Source of the DNA: an uncultured Blautia sp.
GTDB lineage: Bacteria; Bacillota; Clostridia; Lachnospirales; Lachnospiraceae
Assembly: GCA_934402155.1 (NCBI GenBank)
Contig: CAKRTP010000028.1
Coordinates: 1 to 18,667 of the forward strand
Reading direction: 5' to 3'
DNA length: 18,667 nucleotides
The position numbers and the translations under genes are program-made. The notes below the pieces were generated by a model. It did not search any database and was not told where the DNA came from. It saw nothing but the letters and a program-made list of their open reading frames with translations. Of the stretch, positions 6,892-16,011 are shown piece after piece (position 1 is the stretch's first letter; each line of letters starts with the position of its first letter).

Positions 6892-8307
6892 TTATTCTTT
6901 TCCGCTCCAACAGTATGTACAAAGTTTGCACGGTTCGATATCAATAGATGCTGTCAGGTCATCCAGACGATGGTATTTCAAAGTAGTAAAATTCAGTTCT
7001 TTTCGGATTTCTTCCAGCATTTCTTTGTAATTGGTGGAATCCGGGTCTGCATAATCCGCAAGAACCTTATCATCTACATTTTCTCCTTCTCTCTTCGCAA
7101 TGATTCTTCTTGTGATCAGATCCATCTCCGACTTGGAACGGGAGAAGTTCAGATATTTACATCCATAGAGCAGCGGCGGGCAGGCAGGACGGATATGTAC
7201 TTCTTTCGCTCCGTTACTATAGAGAAATTCTGTTGTCTCGCGAAGCTGTGTACCGCGGACAATAGAATCATCGATCATCAGAAGACTCTTATCCTTGATA
7301 AGCTTATGTACCGGGATCAGCTTCATCCTTGCGATCAGGTTTCTCTGGCTCTGCTGTGTCGGCATGAAAGAACGCGGCCAGGTAGGAGTATATTTGATAA
7401 ACGGACGGGCAAAAGGTACACCTGAACGGTTCGCATAACCGATCGCATGGGCGATTCCGGAATCCGGGACACCGGCAACAATATCCGGATTGATCTGTCC
7501 CGCATCTCTCTGTGCCAGCATATCACCGCATTTGTAACGCATTTCTTCTACATTGACACCTTCATATGTAGAAGTCGGATAGCCATAGTATACCCAGAGG
7601 AAAGAACAGATACGCATCTTTTCTCCCGGTTTCTGAAGTGTCTCAATTCCTTCCGGCGTCACGAAAACAATTTCCCCTGGTCCCAGTGTTTTTTCATCTT
7701 CGTATCCAAGATTGATATATGCATGACTTTCAAAAGAAACACAGCGTGCTCCATCTTTGCATCCGATGATCAGCGGTGTACGTCCCAGGCGGTCTCTGGC
7801 TGCGATCAGTCCTTTCGGAGTCAGAAGCAGCATCGTCATCGAACCGTCGATCACTTCCTGTGCGTAACGGATTCCTTCTGCAATAGAGTCTTTGGTGTTG
7901 ATAAGAGATGCAACCATTTCTGTAGGATTTACGTTTCCTCCACTCATTTCAAGGAAATGTGTGCAGCCGTCTTCGAAGCATTTCTCGATCAGTTCTTCCA
8001 TGTTGTTAATCTTGCCGACTGTTGTGATCGCAAAATTCCCAAGATGAGAACGCACAAGCAATGGCTGCGGTTCATTATCTGAAATACATCCTATTCCAAG
8101 ATTTCCCTGCAGTTCAGAAACATCTTTGTCGAATTTGGTACGGAATGGTGAGTTTTCGATATTATGTATCGCACGGTCAAAACCTTTCTGATTATCATAA
8201 ACTGCCATTCCTCCTCTTCTGGTTCCCAGATGAGAATGATAATCAATTCCAAAAAACAGATCCAGCACGCAGCTGGTTTTTGAAGCTACTCCAAAAATTC
8301 CACCCAT
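6892..8307 (-). CDS. PurF-family phosphoribosyltransferase with degenerate glutaminase domain
   Basis: The 471-residue protein has the layout of glutamine PRPP amidotransferase (PurF), which makes phosphoribosylamine in the first step of purine synthesis. The C-terminal phosphoribosyltransferase half keeps the PRPP motif LLMIDDSIVRGTQ (342-354). Cysteines at about 234, 376/383 and 460/463/466 resemble the iron-sulfur ligands of Bacillus PurF. The N-terminal half is Ntn-hydrolase-like, but the start reads MGGIFGVAS where active enzymes have Cys-Gly-Ile-Phe-Gly, so the nucleophile is replaced by glycine. The HxRYST arginine is replaced by IGCISDNEPQPLL, and the NGNL and SDTE motifs read VGKIN and NPTE. 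Glutamine hydrolysis is therefore not expected; it may use free ammonia or do something else. It starts 15 bases after fbp with AAGGAG upstream. I withhold the name purF. Confidence 0.85.
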   Translation of the reverse strand: MGGIFGVASKTSCVLDLFFGIDYHSHLGTRRGGMAVYDNQKGFDRAIHNIENSPFRTKFDKDVSELQGNLGIGCISDNEPQPLLVRSHLGNFAITTVGKINNMEELIEKCFEDGCTHFLEMSGGNVNPTEMVASLINTKDSIAEGIRYAQEVIDGSMTMLLLTPKGLIAARDRLGRTPLIIGCKDGARCVSFESHAYINLGYEDEKTLGPGEIVFVTPEGIETLQKPGEKMRICSFLWVYYGYPTSTYEGVNVEEMRYKCGDMLAQRDAGQINPDIVAGVPDSGIAHAIGYANRSGVPFARPFIKYTPTWPRSFMPTQQSQRNLIARMKLIPVHKLIKDKSLLMIDDSIVRGTQLRETTEFLYSNGAKEVHIRPACPPLLYGCKYLNFSRSKSEMDLITRRIIAKREGENVDDKVLADYADPDSTNYKEMLEEIRKELNFTTLKYHRLDDLTASIDIEPCKLCTYCWSGKE

Positions 8308-8322
8308 GTTTATTGTTTCTCC

Positions 8323-10278
8323 TTATTTTTTTTCTTTAATAATTCCTCTTCGATATGCTTCCAAAAGCTGTACCAGTTCACTGATTCTTTCCTTGAGTGC
8401 CTTTCCGGTATCTGTATCACCTACCAATCTTCTCTTTGTTGTATAATGAACCGATACACGATTGGAAACAATATCACTTTCCTTGGAAACAGCATCTTCT
8501 GTGGATGTAAAAGATTCATGCGCACAGAGGATCAGTCCGTAGGAATTGTAGATCAGCGTATATCCTGCAATTCCGGTAACTTTATGATATGCCTTACAGA
8601 ATCCTCCGTCAATAACAATAACTTTACCGCCACATTTCACCGGACTTTCTCCTTCACCCTGATGCACCGGCACATGTCCGTTAACAATATGTCCCTGCGC
8701 TGGATCCAGTCCAAACTCCCTGAGAAGTCTGTCCACAATTTCTTCATTTTCCAGAAGATGATAATAAGCTCCTTTGACTTCTTTATGCGTTTCTTTATCA
8801 GCAATAAAATACCGTTCAAAGGTTGTCATCTTATCTTTACCAAACAGCGGTGAATTTGGGCTTGCCCAGATAAACCAGAGAATATCACTTCCCTTACGCT
8901 GTTCTTCTCCATCTACTGAAAAGAAAGCTCTTCTTACATAAGCTTCCAGGACATCGTAGAGTTCTTTTCCCTTATAGGTTTTACCATAGATCTGAACTTC
9001 CTTGAGACTTCCGTCCTCATTCAAAGGAATGCAGCCATGGAACAGAAGATTTCCGTTAAAGGTCTTATAAAGTCCACCCTTATCAAGAAGAAGCCGCATA
9101 TGCTTCTGCAGTTTCTCACAGTTACGGAACGCAGCCTCCAGCCGCTCCATCACATCCTTTTCACCTGAAGTCAGTTCATACGGTTTCTTCCAGTCGATGG
9201 TCGGAAACTTCGTATCCAGAAGCGGATATTCTTTGCCGTCTGGAAGTGTGATCGTTCCCTTTTCCGGATCGATCCTGTGGAGCAGGCAGCGATTTTCCAT
9301 ATGAAATTCTTTGTGGCGGCGGATAAGCTGTCCTTCCAGCTTAAACTGAATGATCGAGATCGCCTTATGCATCTTTCTGCCGAGTTCTTTTTCTACCGCA
9401 TTATAGTTCGAAGTTCCCTTCATCTCAAATACTTCACACGGATCATCTTTGTAGACTTCCAGCGCAAACGTAGCAAGCGGCAGAAGATTGATTCCATAAG
9501 CATCTTCCAGAATATCCATATTCCCATAACGAATGCTGTTTCTGAGAACCGTCGCAATACAGGCCTTCTGCCCCACCGCAGCGCCCATCCAGACTGCATC
9601 ATGATTGCCCCACTGTATATCCAGAGAATGATATTCCATCAGACGATCCATGATAAAATGAGGACCCGGTCCCCTGTCAAAAATGTCCCCCAGAATATGC
9701 AGATGATCCACTACAAGACGCTGGATCAGTTCTGCAAGTGCAATAATAAAATTCTCTGCACGTCCAATCTCTATGATCGTGTCCACAATGGAATCATAAT
9801 ACGCTTCTTTGTCCAGCACCTCTGCTTTTTCTGTGATCAGTTCCTCTATCACATAGGCATAATCTGCCGGCAATGCCTTGCGGACTTTAGACCGGGTATA
9901 TTTGGAAGCGGTGGTTTTGCAGACCTCAATCAGTCGATACAATGTGATCTTGTACCAGTTTTGCATATCTTCTTCTGTTTTTTTGACCAGACGCATTTTT
10001 TCTTTTGGATAATAAATAAGTGTAGCCAACGCACGTTTGTCATTATTGCTCAGGGTATGTCCAAACACATCATCAATTTTCTTGCGGACCGCCCCTGAAC
10101 CGTTGCGGAGTACATGGGCAAATGCCTCATATTCCCCATGGATATCTGACATAAAGTGTTCCGTTCCTTTCGGAAGGTTCAGGATAGACTGCAGATTGAT
10201 GATCTCTGTAGATGCTTTTCCAATTGTCGGATATAGTTCTGCCAGTCTCTGTAAATACCTTAACTCCTCTTTTTTCAT
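8323..10278 (-). CDS. fbp: Fructose-1,6-bisphosphatase, class III
   Basis: This 651-residue enzyme hydrolyses fructose 1,6-bisphosphate to fructose 6-phosphate in gluconeogenesis. It is the Firmicutes class III type (Bacillus enzyme about 670 residues), unrelated to the class I and II enzymes. Metallophosphatase-type motifs are DIHGEY at 45-50, GDIFDRG at 197-203 and WGNHDAVWMGA at about 223-233. Toward the C-terminus, NGHVPVHQGEGESPVKCGG and VIDGGF supply further metal or substrate residues. ATG 10278 has AAGGAG seven bases upstream and lies 12 bases after the polC stop. The purF-like gene starts 15 bases after its stop, so the two are almost surely cotranscribed. I see no truncation. Confidence 0.96.
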   Translation of the reverse strand: MKKEELRYLQRLAELYPTIGKASTEIINLQSILNLPKGTEHFMSDIHGEYEAFAHVLRNGSGAVRKKIDDVFGHTLSNNDKRALATLIYYPKEKMRLVKKTEEDMQNWYKITLYRLIEVCKTTASKYTRSKVRKALPADYAYVIEELITEKAEVLDKEAYYDSIVDTIIEIGRAENFIIALAELIQRLVVDHLHILGDIFDRGPGPHFIMDRLMEYHSLDIQWGNHDAVWMGAAVGQKACIATVLRNSIRYGNMDILEDAYGINLLPLATFALEVYKDDPCEVFEMKGTSNYNAVEKELGRKMHKAISIIQFKLEGQLIRRHKEFHMENRCLLHRIDPEKGTITLPDGKEYPLLDTKFPTIDWKKPYELTSGEKDVMERLEAAFRNCEKLQKHMRLLLDKGGLYKTFNGNLLFHGCIPLNEDGSLKEVQIYGKTYKGKELYDVLEAYVRRAFFSVDGEEQRKGSDILWFIWASPNSPLFGKDKMTTFERYFIADKETHKEVKGAYYHLLENEEIVDRLLREFGLDPAQGHIVNGHVPVHQGEGESPVKCGGKVIVIDGGFCKAYHKVTGIAGYTLIYNSYGLILCAHESFTSTEDAVSKESDIVSNRVSVHYTTKRRLVGDTDTGKALKERISELVQLLEAYRRGIIKEKK

Positions 10279-10290
10279 CCTCTTCTCCTT

Positions 10291-13200
10291 TTATACAAGT
10301 ACACTGTCAAACAGTGAGAATTGATTTGACTGAGGGATATCCCCAAAAATTCCCAGATCATCCATCAGATCAATAACTGTCTTGCTGACTTTTGTTCTGT
10401 CCCGGAAATCATCTTTTGACAGGAATTTTCCCTGTTTCGCAGCATCGACAACTGCCTCTGCTGCCTTGTCACCCATTCCGTCAATGCAGTTCAGTGCAGG
10501 CATCAGTTTACCATCAATAATCTGAAAACGGTTTGCCTTTGCTTTATAAAGATCTATCGGAAGAAATTCGATTCCTCTCGCATACATTTCCTGTACAATT
10601 CTCATATCACGAATCGAATCCTGTTCTTTTTTGGAAGCCTCATCACCTTTTTTGCGGATTTCTGCAAGGTAATAATCCAGACGCTCCCTGCCCATACACA
10701 TTGTTTCATAGGAAAAAGCTGTTGCACGGATACTGAAAAACGCAGCATAATATGCCAGTGGCTTAAATACCTTGAACCATGCGATCCTCCACGCCATCAT
10801 AACATAAGCCGCCGCATGCGCCTTAGGGAACATATATTTAATTTTTTTACAGGACCATATATACCACTCAGGGACCTTATGTTCCCTCATAGTAGCTTCC
10901 CATTCATCACGGAGTCCTTTGCCCTTACGGACACTCTCCATGATAGTAAACGCAAGACTGCTCTCCACTCCCATACTGATGAGATAGATCATGATATCAT
11001 CTCGCGTACAGATTGCGGTGGAGATTGTTGCTTTTCCTTCTTCGATCAGGGTCTGCGCATTTCCAAGCCATACATCTGTACCATGAGACAGCCCTGCGAT
11101 CCTGACAAGATCCGAAAAATATTTCGGTTTTGTATCAATAAGCATCTGCATGGCAAAATCTGTACCAAATTCAGGGATTCCAAGACAGCCCAGCTTACAT
11201 CCTCCAATATCCTCCGGTTTGATTCCCAATGCATCCGTACCGGCAAAAAGTGACATAACTTCTTTGCTGTCCAGAGGTACATCACGGGCACTTAAGCCTG
11301 TAAGATCCTCAAGCATACGGATCATTGTCGGATCATCGTGTCCGAGAATATCAAGTTTCAGAAGGTTTCCATCAATAGAATGATAATCAAAATGTGTTGT
11401 GATGATATCACTGTTTTCATCATTGGCGGGATGCTGTACCGGTGTAAACTTCTCAATTTCCTCTCCCACCGGAAGAACGATGATTCCTCCCGGATGCTGA
11501 CCGGTTGTTCTCCGGATTCCTGTACATCCACCGACGATTCGGTTGATCTCGCAGTATCGCTTATGCTGACCGCGCTCTTCATAATAATTCTTCACATAAC
11601 CAAAGGCAGTCTTCTCTGCCAGAGTACCAATCGTACCAGCCTTGAAAGTCTGTCCCTTTCCGAAGATAACCTCCGTGTAACGATGTGCATTCGCCTGATA
11701 TTCTCCGGAGAAATTCAAATCGATATCCGGCTCTTTATCGCCCTTAAATCCAAGGAATGTCTCAAATGGGATATCAAATCCCTCTTTATTCATCTTTGCA
11801 CCGCACTTAGGACATATCTTGTCCGGCATATCGCAGCCTGCCATACCTCCGAATTTCTTTACTTCCGGAGAATCAAAATCATTATATTTACATTCCGGAC
11901 ACAGATAATGTGGCGGCAGCGGATTCACCTCCGTAATACCGGACATTGTTGCAGCCAGAGAAGAACCTACGGATCCACGGGAGCCTACCAGATATCCATC
12001 CTCATTGGATTTCCATACCAGTTTCTGTGCAATGATATACATAACCGCATAACCGTTGGAAATAATAGAGTTCAGTTCTCTGTTGAGTCGTTCCTCCACA
12101 ATTGGCGGAAGGTTTTCACCATACATTTCGTGTGCCTTGTTAAAACAGATGTCCTTCAGATCCTGGTCCGAATTCTCGATGACCGGTGGATATTTATCCG
12201 GATGGATAGGAGATATCTTTTCAATCATATCTGCAATCTTGTTGGTATTTGTAATAACAACTTCCTCTGCTTTCTCACTTCCCAGATAGGAAAATTCCTC
12301 CAGCATCTCTTCTGTCGTTCGAAGATAAAGCGGTGCCTGATTGTCTGCATCCGAAAATCCATTCCCGGCCATAATAATACGGCGGTAAATTTCATCTTCC
12401 GGATCCATAAAATGTACATCGCAGGTCGCAACAACCGGTTTTTTGAACTGATCTCCCAGCTTAACAATTTTCTTGTTCAGCTCGATCAGATCCTCATTGG
12501 AATTTACGCGGTCATTTTTTTCATCTGCAAGCATAAATGCATTATTTCCAAGTGGCTGAATTTCCAGATAATCATAAAAATTAACCAGCCTGGCAATCTC
12601 CGGCTCCGGTGCATTTCGAAGCAGTGCCTGATAAAGCTCACCTGCCTCGCAGGCACTTCCGATCAGAAGTCCCTCTCTGTGTTCCAGAAAAAGGCTCTTC
12701 GGAACTCTTGGTCTTCTCCTGTAATATTTCAGATGAGACTGACTGACCAGCTTATAGAGATTAATTCTTCCTGTTTCATTTCTCGCAAGAATGATCGCAT
12801 GGTATGTAGGAAGTTTCTTGATCGTATTGACCGAAACATTCCCCTGCTCATTCAGCGTATCTGTATCAAAAACATCTCTCTCTTTCAGCATCTCCACAAA
12901 GCGGACAAAAATCTCCGCCGTGCATGCTGCATCATCTACTGCTCTGTGATGATGGTCAAGAGAAACTCCGACAGCTTTTGCAACTGTATCCAATTTAAAA
13001 CGATTCAGTGCCGGAAGAAGAAACCTTGCCATTCCGACAGTATCTACATAAGTATATTCCTGAGGCAGCCCCTGCCTTTTGCAGTTTTCAATGATAAAGC
13101 TCATATCAAAATCCGCATTGTGGGCAACCATGACCGCTCCCTCACAAAATTCCAGAAACTGCGGCAGAACCGTCTTAATATCCGGTGCATCCATGACCAT

Positions 13201-14781
13201 AGAGTCATTTATGCTTGTAAGCTGTTCTATTCTGTATGGAATCGGAACTTTCGGGTTTACAAAGGTTGAAAAACGATCTGTGATCACACCTTTTTCGACA
13301 CGTACCGCCCCAATTTCAATAATCTCACAGGTCAACGGAGAAAATCCCGTTGTTTCAATATCGAAGACAACAAATTTGCCATCCATCGACTGACCTCTGC
13401 TGTTGGTAACAATTCCCTTGAGATCATCTACAAGGTAAGCCTCCATACCATAAAGGACCTTAAAATCGGACTCCTTAGGCACGATACCTCCCCATGCATC
13501 AAAGCAGTGATTTGCCTCAGGAAAAGCCTGTACCACACCATGATCTGTAATTGCGATCGCCTTGTGTCCCCATTCATAGGCACGCTTTACCAGATCCTTT
13601 GCCGTGGTAACACCATCCATATCACTCATCTTTGTATGGCAGTGAAGTTCTACTCTCTTCTGAGGACTTGTATCCATCCTCACACTTCGGAAGTCTGCAA
13701 TTTTCTTGATTCCTGAAACAGAACCTATCGTCAGTTCACTGTCAAAACGGTCGATTGTGGTGACTCCTTTAAATTTCAGGAAAGCTCCTTTTTTGACATT
13801 TTCAGTCACTTCCGGAACCTGTTCATTTCGAAGAAACATCTTGATCACGATCGAATCCGTAAAATCAGTCACCGTAAGAATCAGAATTGTCTTCTCATTA
13901 CGGATTTCTCTCGCCTCTGTTTCCTCTACCCGACAGCGGATCATAACCTCTCCCATCTCACCGGTAATAGATTCAAGTGGAATAGTTTCTCCCTCAAAAT
14001 CTCTTCCATAGACTACATCCGGGTTACTGTCCTTGCGGAAGCCTCCTCTGTAATCATTCTGCTGTCCTTTTTTCTTCTCAGAAAATTTAGGTTTCTGTTC
14101 CTGCCCTGTTTTTCCTTTGTCACCGGATCCGGACGCATTCTGTTTTTCCTTTGATGCTTCTCCTGCCGGATCTTTCGAAATTTCAACAGTCTCCGGTGTG
14201 AGTTTTGCATGTTTCAGGACATTTGCAACCTCCTGGCGGATTTGAAGCGCGGCGTTTTTACGGTATCTGCTCTCCTGCGCCTCCCTGAACTCCAGCTGGA
14301 TCTTGAGATTCATTCCACACCTTTCACAAAACACCTTATGAAGATATTCCACCAGAATCTCACTTTTCTCCCGTGAGATCACAGAATCCGGAAGGATCAG
14401 ACTCATCTCTTCTTCAGATGGAAAACCAATCTGTGCCCGTTTAAACAGATTATACTCCAGCATATTATAATTTTTCAGTTCCAGTTCCATGCTGGCACGG
14501 TAAATTTCAAGGAAATTTGCCGGAGAATACTGTTTCGACAGATGAAACCTCTCGATCACTGTCACACGCATTTCCATTCCCGGAAAACATTGCCGTTCAA
14601 TCTGATCTTCCAGTGCAAAAATAAATTTCTTGTGGATCCATCGTTCACTGTGGATATAGATCCATAATCTGGTCTTTGCATGATTACAGGTCACTCTGGA
14701 AACTGTGACCATCTCCAGCCACTCTTTCAGCTGATCCTTCAGTTTCAGACTTGGAAATACGTCAAAAAATTCTTTTTCCAT
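10291..14781 (-). CDS. polC: DNA polymerase III alpha subunit, PolC type
   Basis: This 1496-residue protein is the Gram-positive replicative polymerase. In order it has an N-terminal region (1-200), a charged low-complexity linker (about 205-255), an OB fold (about 268-365), and a PHP domain starting at VELHCHTKMSD (377). The 3'-5' proofreading exonuclease is inserted in the PHP at about 468-635, with FDIETTG (Asp474, Glu476), HNADFD (553-558) and HHRAVDD (611-617). The polymerase core has GSRGSVGSSLAA near 933, a zinc site (Cys961, 964, 983, 990, 993) and the catalytic PDIDLNFSG (Asp1019, Asp1021). The C-terminal QFSLFD is a sliding-clamp binding motif. It begins 16 bases after ispG and ends 12 bases before fbp. 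A large open frame on the opposite strand is a shadow. Confidence 0.98.
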   Translation of the reverse strand: MEKEFFDVFPSLKLKDQLKEWLEMVTVSRVTCNHAKTRLWIYIHSERWIHKKFIFALEDQIERQCFPGMEMRVTVIERFHLSKQYSPANFLEIYRASMELELKNYNMLEYNLFKRAQIGFPSEEEMSLILPDSVISREKSEILVEYLHKVFCERCGMNLKIQLEFREAQESRYRKNAALQIRQEVANVLKHAKLTPETVEISKDPAGEASKEKQNASGSGDKGKTGQEQKPKFSEKKKGQQNDYRGGFRKDSNPDVVYGRDFEGETIPLESITGEMGEVMIRCRVEETEAREIRNEKTILILTVTDFTDSIVIKMFLRNEQVPEVTENVKKGAFLKFKGVTTIDRFDSELTIGSVSGIKKIADFRSVRMDTSPQKRVELHCHTKMSDMDGVTTAKDLVKRAYEWGHKAIAITDHGVVQAFPEANHCFDAWGGIVPKESDFKVLYGMEAYLVDDLKGIVTNSRGQSMDGKFVVFDIETTGFSPLTCEIIEIGAVRVEKGVITDRFSTFVNPKVPIPYRIEQLTSINDSMVMDAPDIKTVLPQFLEFCEGAVMVAHNADFDMSFIIENCKRQGLPQEYTYVDTVGMARFLLPALNRFKLDTVAKAVGVSLDHHHRAVDDAACTAEIFVRFVEMLKERDVFDTDTLNEQGNVSVNTIKKLPTYHAIILARNETGRINLYKLVSQSHLKYYRRRPRVPKSLFLEHREGLLIGSACEAGELYQALLRNAPEPEIARLVNFYDYLEIQPLGNNAFMLADEKNDRVNSNEDLIELNKKIVKLGDQFKKPVVATCDVHFMDPEDEIYRRIIMAGNGFSDADNQAPLYLRTTEEMLEEFSYLGSEKAEEVVITNTNKIADMIEKISPIHPDKYPPVIENSDQDLKDICFNKAHEMYGENLPPIVEERLNRELNSIISNGYAVMYIIAQKLVWKSNEDGYLVGSRGSVGSSLAATMSGITEVNPLPPHYLCPECKYNDFDSPEVKKFGGMAGCDMPDKICPKCGAKMNKEGFDIPFETFLGFKGDKEPDIDLNFSGEYQANAHRYTEVIFGKGQTFKAGTIGTLAEKTAFGYVKNYYEERGQHKRYCEINRIVGGCTGIRRTTGQHPGGIIVLPVGEEIEKFTPVQHPANDENSDIITTHFDYHSIDGNLLKLDILGHDDPTMIRMLEDLTGLSARDVPLDSKEVMSLFAGTDALGIKPEDIGGCKLGCLGIPEFGTDFAMQMLIDTKPKYFSDLVRIAGLSHGTDVWLGNAQTLIEEGKATISTAICTRDDIMIYLISMGVESSLAFTIMESVRKGKGLRDEWEATMREHKVPEWYIWSCKKIKYMFPKAHAAAYVMMAWRIAWFKVFKPLAYYAAFFSIRATAFSYETMCMGRERLDYYLAEIRKKGDEASKKEQDSIRDMRIVQEMYARGIEFLPIDLYKAKANRFQIIDGKLMPALNCIDGMGDKAAEAVVDAAKQGKFLSKDDFRDRTKVSKTVIDLMDDLGIFGDIPQSNQFSLFDSVLV

Positions 14782-14797
14782 CTCTGATGCCTCTTTC

Positions 14798-15853
14798 TTA
14801 TGATTCCCAGTGGAGCAGTTCGTCTCTCAGAGTATCCAGAAGTTCGTCCTCCGGTACTTTCTTTACGATTTCTCCTTTTTTGATCAGAAGCCCCACACCG
14901 ACACCACCGGCAATTCCGATATCAGCTTCCTTTGCCTCTCCCGGTCCATTGACTACACATCCCATCACTGCGACCTTGATATCAAGCGGAATATCCTGAA
15001 CCATTGCCTCTACTCTGTTTGCAAGGCCAATCAGATCAATGCGGGTACGGCCGCAGGTCGGACATGATACAACTTCTATACCGCCTTTACGCAGTCCCAG
15101 AGTCTTGAGGATTCTTTTGGCCGATTTGATTTCCTCAAGAGGAGCTCCTGTCAGGGAAACTCGGATTGTGTCACCAATTCCCTGATACAGGATGATTCCC
15201 AGTCCAACTGCTGATTTGATATTTCCAGAATACAGAGTTCCCGCTTCTGTAATACCGACATGAAGCGGATGATTTGTCTTTTGAGCAATCAGTTCATGTG
15301 CCTTTGCACACATCATGACATCCGATGATTTGATACTGATCACAAGATTGTCATATCCCATTTCTTCTATAATACGAACTTTGTCCAGAGCACTTTCTAC
15401 CAGACCTTCTGCTGTAACTCCATGATATTTCTCAACAAGTTCTTTTTCGAGCGAACCACTGTTGACACCAACACGGATCGGTATATTGCGCTCCTTTGCC
15501 ACATCTACAACTGCCTGGATCCTGTCCCTGCTTCCAATATTACCCGGATTGATACGAATCTTATCTGCACCGTTCTCCATTGCAGCAATCGCCAAACGAT
15601 AATCAAAGTGGATGTCTGCTACCAGCGGAATATGGATCTGCTTCTTGATCTCCGCAAGTGCCTGTGCCGCCTCCATTGTAGGCACCGCACAGCGGATGAT
15701 CTCACAGCCTGCCGCCTCCAGTTCAAGGATCTGTTTAACAGTGGCTTCCACATCTTCCGTCTTTGTATTTGTCATAGACTGGATAAGAACCGGGTTGCCG
15801 CCCCCAATCTTTCTGTCTCCTATCTGTACTACTTTTGTATGTTCTCTGTACAT
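14798..15853 (-). CDS. ispG: 4-hydroxy-3-methylbut-2-enyl diphosphate synthase
   Basis: IspG (GcpE) is the [4Fe-4S] enzyme that converts methylerythritol cyclodiphosphate to HMBPP in the MEP pathway of isoprenoid synthesis. The 351-residue length is standard. The TIM-barrel part starts with GGGNPVLIQSMTNTKTED and includes VADIHFDYRLA and KIRINPGNIG. The three iron-sulfur cysteines are Cys264 and Cys267 in SCPTCGRTR and Cys299 in MGCVVNGPGEA, with Glu306 in the same motif. ATG 15853 has GGAGGGAG just upstream. It is the first gene of the leftward operon with polC, fbp and the purF-like gene, driven by the promoter at 15909-15937. ispG beside polC is common in Firmicutes. Confidence 0.97.
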   Translation of the reverse strand: MYREHTKVVQIGDRKIGGGNPVLIQSMTNTKTEDVEATVKQILELEAAGCEIIRCAVPTMEAAQALAEIKKQIHIPLVADIHFDYRLAIAAMENGADKIRINPGNIGSRDRIQAVVDVAKERNIPIRVGVNSGSLEKELVEKYHGVTAEGLVESALDKVRIIEEMGYDNLVISIKSSDVMMCAKAHELIAQKTNHPLHVGITEAGTLYSGNIKSAVGLGIILYQGIGDTIRVSLTGAPLEEIKSAKRILKTLGLRKGGIEVVSCPTCGRTRIDLIGLANRVEAMVQDIPLDIKVAVMGCVVNGPGEAKEADIGIAGGVGVGLLIKKGEIVKKVPEDELLDTLRDELLHWES

Positions 15854-15908
15854 GACGCTCCCTCCATTTTATAGTGATCGTATTTCGCACATACCTTTCT
15901 TCTAATTT

Positions 15909-15937
15909 ATTATAACGAACTGATCTATAAAATACAA
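15909..15937 (-). promoter_or_regulatory. Promoter of the ispG-polC-fbp-purF-like operon
   Basis: On the minus strand a perfect TATAAT (15909-15914) follows TTGTAT (15932-15937) with 17-base spacing. Initiation near 15902 gives a leader of about 48 bases before ispG. Its -35 is only seven bases from the -35 of the rightward aminotransferase promoter, so the two promoters face away from each other. Confidence 0.75.
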
Positions 15938-15944
15938 GTTTCCA

Positions 15945-15973
15945 TTGAAGTCACCACGATAAAGTGCTAAAAT
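15945..15973 (+). promoter_or_regulatory. Promoter of the branched-chain aminotransferase gene
   Basis: On the plus strand, TTGAAG (15945-15950) and TAAAAT (15968-15973) are 17 bases apart, with four and five consensus matches. Initiation near 15980 gives a leader of about 30 bases, too short for a T-box or riboswitch. I find no good CodY box here. Confidence 0.7.
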
Positions 15974-16011
15974 GTATGAAAAAGACAGCCATACGAATGG
16001 AGGAATATATT

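Noticed and set aside
6837..6931. Small open frames crossing the XRE/purF-like junction
   Set aside because: They run through the bidirectional terminator hairpin and antisense to the XRE gene, with no ribosome site or family likeness.
11338..13269. A 643-codon open frame on the plus strand opposite polC
   Set aside because: It lies wholly inside the strongly supported polC gene on the other strand, has no recognisable domain and is rich in Cys, Ile, Arg and Phe as antisense frames usually are. It is a codon-bias shadow.
14073..14087. CodY-like sequence (12/15) inside polC
   Set aside because: It falls in the lysine- and glutamate-rich linker coding sequence, where A- and T-rich codons make such matches likely; there is no promoter nearby.
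15964..16011. Longer aminotransferase start at ATG 15964
   Set aside because: It overlaps the predicted -10 box, and the family sequence and GGAGG site both point to ATG 16012.
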